Of a DNA stretch of 64,000 nucleotides, positions 44,669 to 53,899 are shown piece by piece; the first letter of the stretch is position 1, and the number at the start of each line of letters is the position of its first letter. The DNA lies in the NCBI RefSeq assembly GCF_007858475.1, contig NZ_VIGX01000005.1, positions 186,001 through 250,000 on the forward strand. The letters run 5' to 3'. The stretch is from Tsukamurella conjunctivitidis (lineage in GTDB: Bacteria > Actinomycetota > Actinomycetes > Mycobacteriales > Mycobacteriaceae). Below the pieces are notes generated by a model. That model did no database searches, had not been told where the DNA came from, and saw nothing but the letters and a program-made list of their open reading frames with translations. The position numbers and the translations under genes are program-made.

Positions 44669-45769
44669 GTGCATCACGACGACGGCGTCGACGGTGAGTT
44701 CGGCAGCGAGTACGAGGACGTCGAGGGCATCATGGGGCCATCGGCACTGTCGGGCGACGACACCGAAACGCTGCGCCCGAAGTCCCTCGACGAGTTCATC
44801 GGCCAGCCCAAGGTCCGCGAGCAGCTGCAGCTGGTCCTGCACGGCGCGAAGCTGCGCGGCGGCACCCCGGATCACATCCTGCTCTCCGGTCCGCCCGGCC
44901 TCGGTAAGACCAGCCTCGCGATGATCATCGCGGCGGAGCTCGGCACCGCCCTGCGCGTGACCTCGGGGCCGGCGCTGGAGCGCGCCGGCGACCTCGCCGC
45001 GATGCTGTCGAACCTCGTCGAGGGCGACGTGCTGTTCATCGACGAGATCCACCGTATGGCCCGCCCCGCCGAGGAGATGCTCTACCTCGCGATGGAGGAC
45101 TTCCGCGTCGACGTGGTGGTGGGCAAGGGCCCCGGCGCCACCTCGATCCCGCTCGACGTGGCGCCGTTCACCCTGGTCGGTGCGACCACCCGGTCCGGCG
45201 CGCTCACCGGTCCGCTGCGCGACCGATTCGGTTTCACCGCACACATGGACTTCTACGAGACGGCCGATCTGGTGCAGGTGATCGAGCGCAGCGCGAAGAT
45301 CCTCGGGATCACCATCGAGCGCGAGGCGGCCGCCGAGATCGGCAGCCGCAGTCGCGGCACGCCCCGCATCGCCAACCGTCTTCTGCGCCGGGTCCGGGAC
45401 TTCGCCGACGTCCGGGCGGACGGCACGGTCACCGTCGATGTGGCGCGCGGCGCACTCAAGGTCTACGACGTGGACGAGCTCGGCCTCGATCGCCTCGACC
45501 GGGCCGTGCTCGGTGCGCTGATCCGCAGCTTCGGGGGCGGCCCTGTGGGCGTCTCCACGCTGGCCGTGGCCGTGGGCGAGGAGCCCGGCACCGTCGAGGA
45601 GGTGTGCGAGCCCTTCCTGGTGCGCGCCGGCATGCTCGCGCGCACGCCGCGCGGCCGCGTCGCGACCATGGCGGCGTGGCACCACCTCGGGCTCGAGCCG
45701 CCCGCAGGGGCGCTGGCCTCCGGCATCGAGGTCCGCGGTGACTTCGACCCCGACGACCGCCTGTTCTGA
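44669..45769 (+). CDS. ruvB: Holliday junction branch migration ATPase RuvB
   Basis: 366-residue AAA+ motor. [18 protein letters not shown], Walker [10 protein letters not shown], Walker B FIDEIHRM, sensor 1 GATTRSG and arginine finger region RDRFG are present, then the winged-helix C-terminal domain ending in PRGRVAT. Start GTG 44669. Confidence 0.97.
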   Translation: MHHDDGVDGEFGSEYEDVEGIMGPSALSGDDTETLRPKSLDEFIGQPKVREQLQLVLHGAKLRGGTPDHILLSGPPGLGKTSLAMIIAAELGTALRVTSGPALERAGDLAAMLSNLVEGDVLFIDEIHRMARPAEEMLYLAMEDFRVDVVVGKGPGATSIPLDVAPFTLVGATTRSGALTGPLRDRFGFTAHMDFYETADLVQVIERSAKILGITIEREAAAEIGSRSRGTPRIANRLLRRVRDFADVRADGTVTVDVARGALKVYDVDELGLDRLDRAVLGALIRSFGGGPVGVSTLAVAVGEEPGTVEEVCEPFLVRAGMLARTPRGRVATMAAWHHLGLEPPAGALASGIEVRGDFDPDDRLF

Positions 45770-45860
45770 CGCCGCTCGCCCGCGGGGCCGCCGGGGGCAC
45801 TACCGCGTCACCGACGTCGACGGCACCCGGCCCGACAGCTGGGCCGAGCGCCGCGACTGA

Positions 45861-47846
45861 TCACGCCTTCGGTGCCGTGAGGTCGTAGGCGGACACCCCG
45901 TCGACGGTGCGCGCCGAGAACGTCTTCTCGACCCATGCTCGGATCTCCGACGCGACGCCGGAACCCCCGAAACCGCCGAAACCGCCCGACGATTCGGCCA
46001 GGAAGTAGTGGATCCTGCCCTCGCGCACGTACTCCTGGAACTGCGCCAGGGTCGGCGACGGATCGGTGCCGTTGAATCCGCCGATCGGCATCACCGGCTT
46101 CTCCGTCGCCAACTGGTAGCCGGCGGCGCTGTTCGCACCGATCGTCGCCGCCACCCACGTGTACCGGTCCGCGTCCCGCAGGAGGAGGGCGGTCACCTCC
46201 GGACCGGCCTTGCTGCCCATCAGGAACGACGGTCCGCCGCTCCCGCGCTCGTCGTCACCGGACGCGCCCGGGCGGGCACCGTCGGTCCGCACGGACCTAC
46301 CGCTGCCTCCGGGCCCTCCGGCGCTCTGCATCCGGCGCATGCCGCCGCCCGGGCCGAAGCCGTGGCCGCTCGACGGCCCCGCCGAGACGATGGCGCCCTG
46401 TCGCGGCGTGGCGATGGTCTCGATGGCGAAGGCCGCCTGCCCTGCGATCGCGGTGAACAGCGCGCCTGCGGCGATCAGAGCGGCCAGGCGTCGCGTGCGG
46501 CCGACGGTGGGGCGCAACGTGGCGAGCAGCGCCACCGCCGACACGGCCGCGGCGACAGCGATCGTCCAGCGCAGCCAGGGATTCCAGTCCGGAGTCTGCG
46601 CCAGGATGTACCAGCCGGTGGTGCCGGTCGCGACGATCGCGACCGCACCCACGGCGCGGATCCAGGCCCGATCGCGCTCCCGCCACCCGACCGCGACGCC
46701 GGTCGCGACGAGCGCCGCGATCGCGGGCGCCAGGGCCACGGTGTAGTACGCGTGGAAGATGCCCGCCATGAAGCTGAACGTGCCACCGGTGACGAGCAGC
46801 CAGCCGCCCCAGGCGATCACGGCGGCGCGATCGGGATCCGTCCGCGGGGCGCGCCACCGCAGGGCCACGACCAGCGCCAGGGCGATCAGGGCCGCCGGCA
46901 GCAGCCACGCGATCTGGCCGGCCTGCGCGGGCTCGAACATGCGCAGGATGCCGGCCTCGCCGAACACGCCGCCACCGCGCTGACCGGGCATCTCCATGCC
47001 GGCGGGGAGCTCGAATCCGTAGGGCATCTCCATGCCACCCCGGCCGGGCCCGACGCTGCCCTTCTCGTTCCCGTTGAGGCGACCGAGGCCGTTGTAGCCC
47101 AGGGTGAGTTCGAGGATCGAGTTGTTCTGCGAGCCGCCGATCCACGGCCGCGAGGAGGCGGGCCACAGCTCGACGGTGAGCAGCCACCACCCCGCGCCGA
47201 CCACCATCGCTGCACCCGCGGCGAAGAGTTGCGCGATGCGCTTCCCGATCCGGGGCGGGCCGGCGATCAGGTACGTCAGTGCCAAGCCGGGAACGATCAG
47301 CATCACCGCGAGCTGTTTGGTGAGGAAGCCGAATCCCACGAAGGCGCCGCAGGCGACGAGCCAGCGCCAGCGGCCGTCCTCGACGGCCCGCAGCATCGCC
47401 CACGTCGCCGCGATCATCAGCAGCACCAGCAGCGCGTCCGGGTTGTTGAACCGGAACATCATGGCGGCCACCGGGGTCACTGCCAGGAGTAGCCCGGCGA
47501 GGAGGCCCGCGGCCGGGCCGGAGCGACGGCGCACCGTCGCGTACAGGAGGGCGACGGAGGCCACCCCGAGGAGGGCCTGCGGGACGAGCATCGCCCAGGT
47601 GTTGACGCCGAAGATCCTCGTGGACAGCTCCATCACCCACAGGGAGGCGGGAGGCTTGTCGACCGTGATCGAGTTCGCCCCGTCCGAGCTGCCGAAGAAC
47701 ATGGCCTTCCCGCTCACGGTGCCGGCCTGGACGGCGGCGGAGTAGAAGGCGTTGGCCCAGCCCGCTCGGCCGAGGCCCCAGAGATAGGCGGTCGCCGTCC
47801 CCACGAGGAGGACGGCGAGCGCGATGCGCTCGCGGACCTTGGTCAC
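45861..47846 (-). CDS. GT39-family membrane glycosyltransferase (ArnT/PMT-like)
   Basis: 661 residues, about 12-13 transmembrane helices, GT-C fold. The external loop SITVDKPPASLWVMEL carries the DKPP motif of polyprenyl-phosphate-sugar-dependent transferases, and a large extracytoplasmic C-terminal region with Gly-rich stretches follows the last helix. Start GTG 47846 overlaps the stop of the upstream GT2-GtrA gene (GTGA); the frame stays open farther upstream but that part is antisense-like shadow of the GT2 gene. It probably transfers a sugar from the lipid-linked donor made by its partner to an envelope acceptor, which is unknown. Confidence 0.9.
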   Translation of the reverse strand: MTKVRERIALAVLLVGTATAYLWGLGRAGWANAFYSAAVQAGTVSGKAMFFGSSDGANSITVDKPPASLWVMELSTRIFGVNTWAMLVPQALLGVASVALLYATVRRRSGPAAGLLAGLLLAVTPVAAMMFRFNNPDALLVLLMIAATWAMLRAVEDGRWRWLVACGAFVGFGFLTKQLAVMLIVPGLALTYLIAGPPRIGKRIAQLFAAGAAMVVGAGWWLLTVELWPASSRPWIGGSQNNSILELTLGYNGLGRLNGNEKGSVGPGRGGMEMPYGFELPAGMEMPGQRGGGVFGEAGILRMFEPAQAGQIAWLLPAALIALALVVALRWRAPRTDPDRAAVIAWGGWLLVTGGTFSFMAGIFHAYYTVALAPAIAALVATGVAVGWRERDRAWIRAVGAVAIVATGTTGWYILAQTPDWNPWLRWTIAVAAAVSAVALLATLRPTVGRTRRLAALIAAGALFTAIAGQAAFAIETIATPRQGAIVSAGPSSGHGFGPGGGMRRMQSAGGPGGSGRSVRTDGARPGASGDDERGSGGPSFLMGSKAGPEVTALLLRDADRYTWVAATIGANSAAGYQLATEKPVMPIGGFNGTDPSPTLAQFQEYVREGRIHYFLAESSGGFGGFGGSGVASEIRAWVEKTFSARTVDGVSAYDLTAPKA

Positions 47847-49096
47847 CGGGCGTCCGCCTCGGTGGTCGCGGAGCGGAAGATCAGGCGCATTCCCAGGAAC
47901 CGGGTGATCGTCGCGACCAGGTTCGCGACCACCAGCACCGCGAGCTGGACCTCCCGCCCGGCGGCGGGGGCGATGTGCGCGAGGGCCGTGAGGCTGCCCG
48001 ACGTCAGGGCCCAGGTGAGTAGGAAGACCGCCATCCCCTGCAGGTGATGCCGGGCGGCGCCCTCCCGGCCGCGCACCCCGAAGGTGAAGGAGCGATTGGC
48101 GGCGATGTTGCCCACCGCGGTGATCAGAAGCGCCGCGAAGTTCGCGCCCTGCGCCCCGATGAGCGGGTGCAGGAGCAGGTAGAGGATCGCGTACGCGATG
48201 GTGCTCGCGACGCCCACCGCGGCGAACCGGGTCAGCTGGCCGACCATGTCGCGCGGTACCCCCGCCAACTGGGGTTCCTCCCGGCCGAGGGCGCGCCGCA
48301 CATCGTCGAGGGGCAGTGCGCCCCGGCCCAGCGCGCGCCCCACCCGGACGACCCCCTTGAGGTCCTTCTTCACCGTGTCGACGATGTCGACACGGCTGTC
48401 GGGGTCGTCGGTCCAGTCGACGGGGACCTCGTGGATCCGCAGCCCCGCCCGCTCGGCGAGAACGAGCAGCTCCGTGTCGAAGAACCACTCGCCGTCCTCG
48501 ACGAGCGGCAGCAATTCGCGCGCGACGTCGGTGCGGATCGCCTTGAAGCCGCACTGGGCGTCGGAGAAGCGGACCCGCAGCGCGGTGTGCAGCAGGAGGT
48601 TGTAGCCGCGGGAGATGAACTCGCGCTTCGGTCCGCGCACTACGTTAGCGCCGCGACCGAGTCGGGTACCGATCGCGAGATCGCTGTGGCCCGAGAGCAG
48701 CGGCGCGACGAGCGGATGCAGCGCCCTGAGGTCGGTCGACAGATCGACGTCCATGTAGACCAGCACGCGGGCATCGGACTGCTCCCAGACCCGGCGCAGG
48801 GCGCGCCCGCGCCCCTTCGCGTCGAGGTGGACCACCCGCACGCCGTCGATCGCCGCCGCCAGCGAGCGCGCCACGCGCAGCGTCTCGTCCGTGCTGGCGT
48901 TGTCCGCGATGGTGATCCGCGCCGGGAACGCGAGCGAGGCGTCGAGGTACGCGCGGAGCGTCTCCACGCAGTGCGCGATCGTGTGGGCCTCGTTGTAGAC
49001 GGGGATCACGATGTCGAGTACGGGGGCGGTCTCCGCCCGCCCGTTCCCGTCCTGTGCCGTCGTGACCGTCGGGTCGGGTGCGATCTCGGTTGTCAT
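47843..49096 (-). CDS. Bifunctional polyprenyl-phosphate glycosyltransferase (GT2) fused to GtrA
   Basis: 417 residues. The N-terminal GT2 domain (about 25-270) is dolichol-phosphate-sugar-synthase-like: DIVIPVYNEAHTI, a DNASTDET loop, YMDVDLSTDL metal site and FDTELLVLAERAG. The C-terminal GtrA domain (about 290-410) has four transmembrane helices (LTRFAAVGVASTIAYAILY, NIAANRSFTF). GT2 would make a polyprenyl-phosphate sugar and GtrA help flip it, for the adjacent GT39 enzyme. ATG 49096 is chosen because the family starts just before the GT2 core. Confidence 0.91.
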   Translation of the reverse strand: MTTEIAPDPTVTTAQDGNGRAETAPVLDIVIPVYNEAHTIAHCVETLRAYLDASLAFPARITIADNASTDETLRVARSLAAAIDGVRVVHLDAKGRGRALRRVWEQSDARVLVYMDVDLSTDLRALHPLVAPLLSGHSDLAIGTRLGRGANVVRGPKREFISRGYNLLLHTALRVRFSDAQCGFKAIRTDVARELLPLVEDGEWFFDTELLVLAERAGLRIHEVPVDWTDDPDSRVDIVDTVKKDLKGVVRVGRALGRGALPLDDVRRALGREEPQLAGVPRDMVGQLTRFAAVGVASTIAYAILYLLLHPLIGAQGANFAALLITAVGNIAANRSFTFGVRGREGAARHHLQGMAVFLLTWALTSGSLTALAHIAPAAGREVQLAVLVVANLVATITRFLGMRLIFRSATTEADAR

Positions 49097-49200
49097 GGCA
49101 GCAACCTTCGACGGCCGCGCTGGGGCCACCCTGCGGCGTCTCTGTGCGGTGCCTGGGAGCGGGTTCGCACATCGAAGTGTGCGGACGGGCGGAGTGCGGG

Positions 49201-49623
49201 CTACGCCAGCGCCGTCGCGCCCAGCGCGACCAGGAGCCCCGCCTTCGCGATTTCGAGACCGATGTAGCCGATGTGGAGGTTGGTGCGCGGCATCGCGTCG
49301 GAGATCTCGTGCGTCGCGGTGGGCCCGGCCACGCGGCGGTCCATCGAGCGGCGCAGGACGACGCAGCAGAGCAGATCGGCCGCGGCGAGGAGGAACAGGA
49401 CGACGGTGGCCGTGCGGTGCGGCCCCACGAGGAGCGCGATCGCGATGCCGGCGGCCAGGGCCGCCTCGCACGCGTTCAGTGCGCGGAAGACCAGCCGACC
49501 GATTCCCACGCCGAGCGGGATGGTGATGCCCGGTGCTCGGAACTTCAGCGGCGCCTCGAGGAAGGAGACGGCCAGGACCATTCCGAGCCAGACGAAGGTC
49601 AGGGCGGCCGCGACGGGGTTCAC
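49201..49623 (-). CDS. Conserved four-helix membrane protein
   Basis: 140 residues with four predicted transmembrane helices and a conserved-looking VWLGMVLAVSFLEAPLKFRAPG between helices 1 and 2. GTG 49623 lies 8 bases after a TAGCAT box, so a leaderless transcript is likely. It is divergent from the RecQ-like gene. Function unknown. Confidence 0.65.
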   Translation of the reverse strand: MNPVAAALTFVWLGMVLAVSFLEAPLKFRAPGITIPLGVGIGRLVFRALNACEAALAAGIAIALLVGPHRTATVVLFLLAAADLLCCVVLRRSMDRRVAGPTATHEISDAMPRTNLHIGYIGLEIAKAGLLVALGATALA

Positions 49624-49709
49624 GGTGTCCGATGCTAGGACCGTCCTGCGGACGGTTGTCGGTGGGGCCGTCTAGCCTCGGGGTGCAACCGATCAGGGGA
49701 GTCTCGGCG

Positions 49710-51818
49710 ATGACGGAACGAATGCTCACGGGAGAGCGGGCGGATCGCGCCCGGCGAGTGATCGAGGCGCTCGCCGGGCCCGGCGCAGAGCTGCGGGCCG
49801 ACCAGGAGACGGCGGTCGCCGCCCTGCTGGAACCCGCGGCCAGGGTGCTGGTGGTGCAGGCGACGGGCTGGGGCAAGTCGGCCGTGTACTGGGTGGCCAC
49901 GGCGCTGCGCCGGGCGGAGGGCGCCGGCCCCGCGCTGATCGTTTCGCCGCTGCTCTCGTTGATGCGGGATCAGGTCGCCGCCGCCGAGCGCGCAGGCCTG
50001 CGCGCAGCGACCCTGAACTCGTCGAACTTCGAGGAATGGAACACGATCGAGGCGGCACTGGCTGCCGGAGAGGTCGATGTCCTGCTCGTCTCGCCGGAGC
50101 GGCTCGCGAACCCGTCCTTCGGGCGGCGCGTCCTGGACGCCCTCGAGGGTTCCCTCGGCCTGCTCGTGATCGACGAGGCGCACGCGGTCTCGGACTGGGG
50201 CCACGACTTCCGTCCCGACTACCGCCGCGTGTCCGACGTGCTCACCCGGCTGCACCCGCAGACCCCGGTGCTGGCGACCACCGCGACCGCCAACGCCCGC
50301 GTCACCGACGACGTCGCCGCGCAGCTCGGCGACGCCACGCTGGTGCTGCGCGGGCCGCTGGCGCGCCGCTCGTTGCAGCTCAACGTGCTGCCCGCCCTGG
50401 CCCCGATCACCCGCTACGCGTGGGTCGCGCGGCATCTGCCGGACCTGCCCGGCTCCGGCATCGTCTACGCGCTGACGGTGGCGGACGCCGAACGCCTCGT
50501 GGACGGCATCCGGGCCGTGCACGGCCCCGGGTACCCGGTGGCCGCCTACACCGGCAAGCTCGACCCGGACACCCGCGCCCGGCTCGAGGACGCGCTGCGC
50601 GCCAACGAGATCAAGGCGCTCGTCGCCACCTCGGCGCTCGGCATGGGCTTCGACAAGCCGGACCTCGGCTTCGTGGTGCACGTCGGCTCGCCGCCTTCGC
50701 CCGTCTCCTACTACCAGCAGGTCGGCCGTGCCGGCCGTGCCATCGACCACGCCGTCGTCGCGCTGCTGCCCTCGGAGTCCGACGCGGGGGTGTGGGACTA
50801 CTTCGCCACCGCGACCATCCCGGACCCGCAGCAGATGGAGCGCGTACTCGGTGCGCTGGCGGAGGACGAGTCGGGGGAGGGGCTCTCGGCCATCGCGCTC
50901 GAGGCCGCCACGGGCATCCGCCGCACCCGGATCGAGCTCATGCTCAAGCAGCTCGCGGTCGACGGCGCCGTGGACCGGGTCCAGGGCGGCTACCGCGTCA
51001 CGGGCGCGCCCTGGCACTACGACGGCGCCCACTACGACGGGATCGTCGCGACCCGGCGCCGCGAGGCCGACATCATGCGGGCTTACACCCGCGGCGAGCG
51101 CTGCCTGATGCAGCTGCTCACCGAATCGCTCGACGATCCCGAGGCCGCGCCGTGCGGCCGTTGCTCGGTGTGCCTCGGCCACGTACCCGACGGGCTCGGG
51201 GAACCCGTCCCGCCGGACACGGCCCGCGCGGTCGCCGGTGCGCTCCGGTCCCAGAGCCAGGTGCTCGAGCCGCGCAAGATGTGGCCCGGCGGGGTGGCGG
51301 GCCGCAAGGGCCGGATCCAGCCGGACCTCGCGGCCGAGCCCGGCCGGGTGCTGGTCTTCGCCGACGCCCCGGAATGGACCGGCACCCTCGCGGCGGCGCG
51401 TTCGGGGGACCCCCAGGCCACCGCCGATCTCGCCGACGCCGCCGTCGCCGCGCTGTCGCGCTGGCGCGACCAGTGGCGCGCCCGCCCCGAGGTCGTCGCC
51501 TCGCTGCAGCTGACCGACCGGCCCACGCCCGTCGAGCCCGTCGCCGATCGGATCGCCGAGGTGGGCCGGCTCGAGCGGGTGACCCTGCCGGTGCCCCGCG
51601 GCCCCGCGCCGGGGCGCGACGCCTCCGGGGCGCAGGAGGCCGCGCACTGGTTGGACGCGATCGACGCCGGCCCGGCCGCCGACGCGGTCCGGGGCAGGTC
51701 GGTGCTGCTCGTCGTCGACGAATCGGGCACGGGCTGGGCCGTCACCGTCGCGGCGGCGCGGCTCCGGGAGGCCGGCGCGGCCGTGGTGCTGCCGCTGGTG
51801 GTGCACCGTCCCGCCTGA
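49710..51818 (+). CDS. RecQ-like DEAH-box DNA helicase
   Basis: 702 residues. RecQ-type motor: motif 0 LRADQETAVAALL, Walker A ATGWGKSAV, DEAH with DEAHAVSDWGHDFRPDYRRV, motif IV-VI segments TSALGMGFDKPDL and YYQQVGRAGRA. A short zinc-type cluster CGRCSVC follows (about 478-484), then a C-terminal extension of about 200 residues without HRDC. It probably unwinds DNA during repair. ATG 49710 has AGGGGAG at suitable distance. Confidence 0.9.
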   Translation: MTERMLTGERADRARRVIEALAGPGAELRADQETAVAALLEPAARVLVVQATGWGKSAVYWVATALRRAEGAGPALIVSPLLSLMRDQVAAAERAGLRAATLNSSNFEEWNTIEAALAAGEVDVLLVSPERLANPSFGRRVLDALEGSLGLLVIDEAHAVSDWGHDFRPDYRRVSDVLTRLHPQTPVLATTATANARVTDDVAAQLGDATLVLRGPLARRSLQLNVLPALAPITRYAWVARHLPDLPGSGIVYALTVADAERLVDGIRAVHGPGYPVAAYTGKLDPDTRARLEDALRANEIKALVATSALGMGFDKPDLGFVVHVGSPPSPVSYYQQVGRAGRAIDHAVVALLPSESDAGVWDYFATATIPDPQQMERVLGALAEDESGEGLSAIALEAATGIRRTRIELMLKQLAVDGAVDRVQGGYRVTGAPWHYDGAHYDGIVATRRREADIMRAYTRGERCLMQLLTESLDDPEAAPCGRCSVCLGHVPDGLGEPVPPDTARAVAGALRSQSQVLEPRKMWPGGVAGRKGRIQPDLAAEPGRVLVFADAPEWTGTLAAARSGDPQATADLADAAVAALSRWRDQWRARPEVVASLQLTDRPTPVEPVADRIAEVGRLERVTLPVPRGPAPGRDASGAQEAAHWLDAIDAGPAADAVRGRSVLLVVDESGTGWAVTVAAARLREAGAAVVLPLVVHRPA

Positions 51819-51914
51819 CCCGCGCGAGATGTGGAACACTGGAACACCGAGTGCTGCCTACGACCCGGGCGGCGAGGCCGCGGAGCGTCCGCGTCCACAC
51901 CACCGAGGAGAACC

Positions 51915-52253
51915 ATGCCGAACCTGATCCTGCCCCTACTGCTCGTCCTCATGCTCGTCTTCATGTTCTTCCAGTTCCGGAAGCAGAAGAAGCAGATGAA
52001 CGAGACCATGGAGATGCAGGCCGCCCTCACCGTGGGCACCAAGGTCATGACCAGCACGGGCCTGTACGGCACCGTCGTGGGGCTCGGCGAGGACACCGTC
52101 GACCTCGAGATCGCTCCCGGGATCACCACCACCTGGGTCCGCCGCGCCGTCGCGAAGGTGCTGACCCCGGAGGAGCTCGGCGCCCCGTCGATCGAGACCA
52201 TCACCGACGAGGACGGCCACATCGACCTGGACAAGCGCTCCGAGGACCGCTGA
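51915..52253 (+). CDS. yajC: Preprotein translocase subunit YajC
   Basis: 112 residues: one N-terminal transmembrane helix (about 4-19), then the soluble core TVGTKVMTSTGLYGTVVGLGEDTVDLEIAPG. Auxiliary SecDF partner. ATG 51915 has GAGGAG upstream. It is followed by secD after an 83-bp gap that contains a strong hairpin. Confidence 0.94.
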   Translation: MPNLILPLLLVLMLVFMFFQFRKQKKQMNETMEMQAALTVGTKVMTSTGLYGTVVGLGEDTVDLEIAPGITTTWVRRAVAKVLTPEELGAPSIETITDEDGHIDLDKRSEDR

Positions 52254-52276
52254 CCCGCATCACCGTCACCACTGAC

Positions 52277-52310
52277 GAACTTCTCCGGCGGACCGCCGCC
52301 GGAGAAGTTC
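52277..52310 (+). other. Perfect 15-bp stem-loop between yajC and secD
   Basis: GAACTTCTCCGGCGG / CCGCCGGAGAAGTTC with a 4-base loop, 23 bp after yajC and 26 bp before secD. No U-tract follows. Probably an intra-operon attenuator or mRNA-stability element. Confidence 0.75.
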
Positions 52311-52336
52311 TCCACGCCGAGGAGTCGTAACCGCCC

Positions 52337-53899
52337 GTGGCCAGGAAAACATCGAGCAGCGACCGCACCGAGTCGCGGCTCCTCATCGCCTTCGGGCTGA
52401 TCTTGCTTGTGGTCTTCGGGCTGGTGTTCTTCACCGGCGACCGCGAGCCCACGCCCAAGCTCGGCATCGACCTGCAGGGCGGCACCTCCGTCGTGCTGCA
52501 GGCCGTCACCCCGGACGGTCAGCCGCCCCAGTCGGACCAGATGGAGCAGGCGCGCGACATCATCAACAAGCGCGTCAACGGCCTCGGCGTCTCCGGCTCC
52601 GAGGTCAAGATCAACGGGCGGAACCTGATCATCACGGTGCCCGGCAGCGACGGCGACCAGGCCCGTACCCTCGGCCAGACGGCCCAGCTCAAGGTGCGGC
52701 CCGTGCTCGGCTCGCAGCCGGCCGCCGCGGTCAACACGCCCGCGCCCGACCTGACGGATCCCGCCGCCGCGAAGAAGGCGATCGACGAGGCACGCGCCAC
52801 GCGCCAGTCGACCGACCCCGCGGTGCAGAAGAAGACCCTCGAGTCCCTCAACTGCAACCTGCCGTCGGATCCCCTGGCCGGGAACGACGATCCCGCCAAG
52901 CCGCTCATCACGTGCGACCGCCCGGAGGAGCGCAAGGAGGGGCAGCCGCGCAGCGTGTACACGCTGGGCCCCGCGATCATCGACGGGCAGTCGATCAAGA
53001 ACGCCTCGTCGGGCATCCCGCAGAACCAGGTCCAGTACGTCGTGACCCTGGAGTTCACCGGCGAGGCCTCGAAGGTGTGGGCGGACTTCACCTCGAAGAA
53101 CGTCGGCAAGCAGGCCGCCTTCGTCCTCGACTCCCAGGTCATCACCGCGCCGAACATCAACGGGCCCATCACCGGCGGGCAGACGCAGATCACCGGCGAC
53201 TTCAACCAGCAGACCGCCGGCGACCTCGCGGGCGTCCTGAAGTACGGTTCGCTCCCGCTCTCCTTCAAGGCCGGCACCGCGCAGACCGTGAGCGCCACGC
53301 TCGGCTTCGAGTCGCTCAAGGCAGGCCTCATCGCGGGCGCGATCGGCCTGGTCCTCGTCCTGATCTACGCGCTCGCCTACTACCGCGCGCTCGGCGTGCT
53401 GGTCGCGCTGTCGCTGGCGCTGTCGATCGCCCTGCTCTACGGCCTGCTCGTGCTGCTGGGCCGGTGGATCGGCTACTCGCTCGACCTCGCGGGCATCGCC
53501 GGCATCATCATCGGTATCGGCATGACGGCCGACTCGTTCGTCGTCTACTTCGAGCGCATCAAGGACGAGATCAGAGAGGGCCGCAGTTTCCGGTCCGCGG
53601 TCCCTCGAGGATGGGCCAGCGCCCGGCGCACCATCTGGACGGGCAACGCGGTCTCGCTGCTCTCCGCCGTCGTGCTGTACGTGCTGGCCGTGGGGGATGT
53701 CCAGGGCTTCGCCTTCACGCTCGGCCTGTCGACGATCCTCGACGTGGTGATCGTCTTCCTCGTCACCCACCCGCTCGTGTACTTCGCGTCGAAGACCGAG
53801 TTCTTCGCCAAGCCGTCGATGAACGGCCTCGGCGCCGTGGCGGCGATCGGCCGTGAGCGCAAGCGGGCCGCAGCTACCACCGGGGAGGCGTCCGCATGA
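52337..53899 (+). CDS. secD: Protein translocase subunit SecD
   Basis: 520 residues, six transmembrane helices with a large external P1 domain between helices 1 and 2. GIDLQGGTSVVLQ and, near helix 4-5, IIIGIGMTADSFVVYFERIKDE mark the RND-type proton-driven subunit. It assists SecA-driven export at a late step. Start GTG 52337; the stop overlaps secF (ATGA). Confidence 0.96.
   Translation: MARKTSSSDRTESRLLIAFGLILLVVFGLVFFTGDREPTPKLGIDLQGGTSVVLQAVTPDGQPPQSDQMEQARDIINKRVNGLGVSGSEVKINGRNLIITVPGSDGDQARTLGQTAQLKVRPVLGSQPAAAVNTPAPDLTDPAAAKKAIDEARATRQSTDPAVQKKTLESLNCNLPSDPLAGNDDPAKPLITCDRPEERKEGQPRSVYTLGPAIIDGQSIKNASSGIPQNQVQYVVTLEFTGEASKVWADFTSKNVGKQAAFVLDSQVITAPNINGPITGGQTQITGDFNQQTAGDLAGVLKYGSLPLSFKAGTAQTVSATLGFESLKAGLIAGAIGLVLVLIYALAYYRALGVLVALSLALSIALLYGLLVLLGRWIGYSLDLAGIAGIIIGIGMTADSFVVYFERIKDEIREGRSFRSAVPRGWASARRTIWTGNAVSLLSAVVLYVLAVGDVQGFAFTLGLSTILDVVIVFLVTHPLVYFASKTEFFAKPSMNGLGAVAAIGRERKRAAATTGEASA

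Noticed and set aside
47847-48554. In-frame upstream extension of the GT39 protein to 897 residues
   Set aside because: The extension overlaps the GT2-GtrA gene in another frame and lacks motifs; the GTGA overlap at 47843-47846 gives a natural start.
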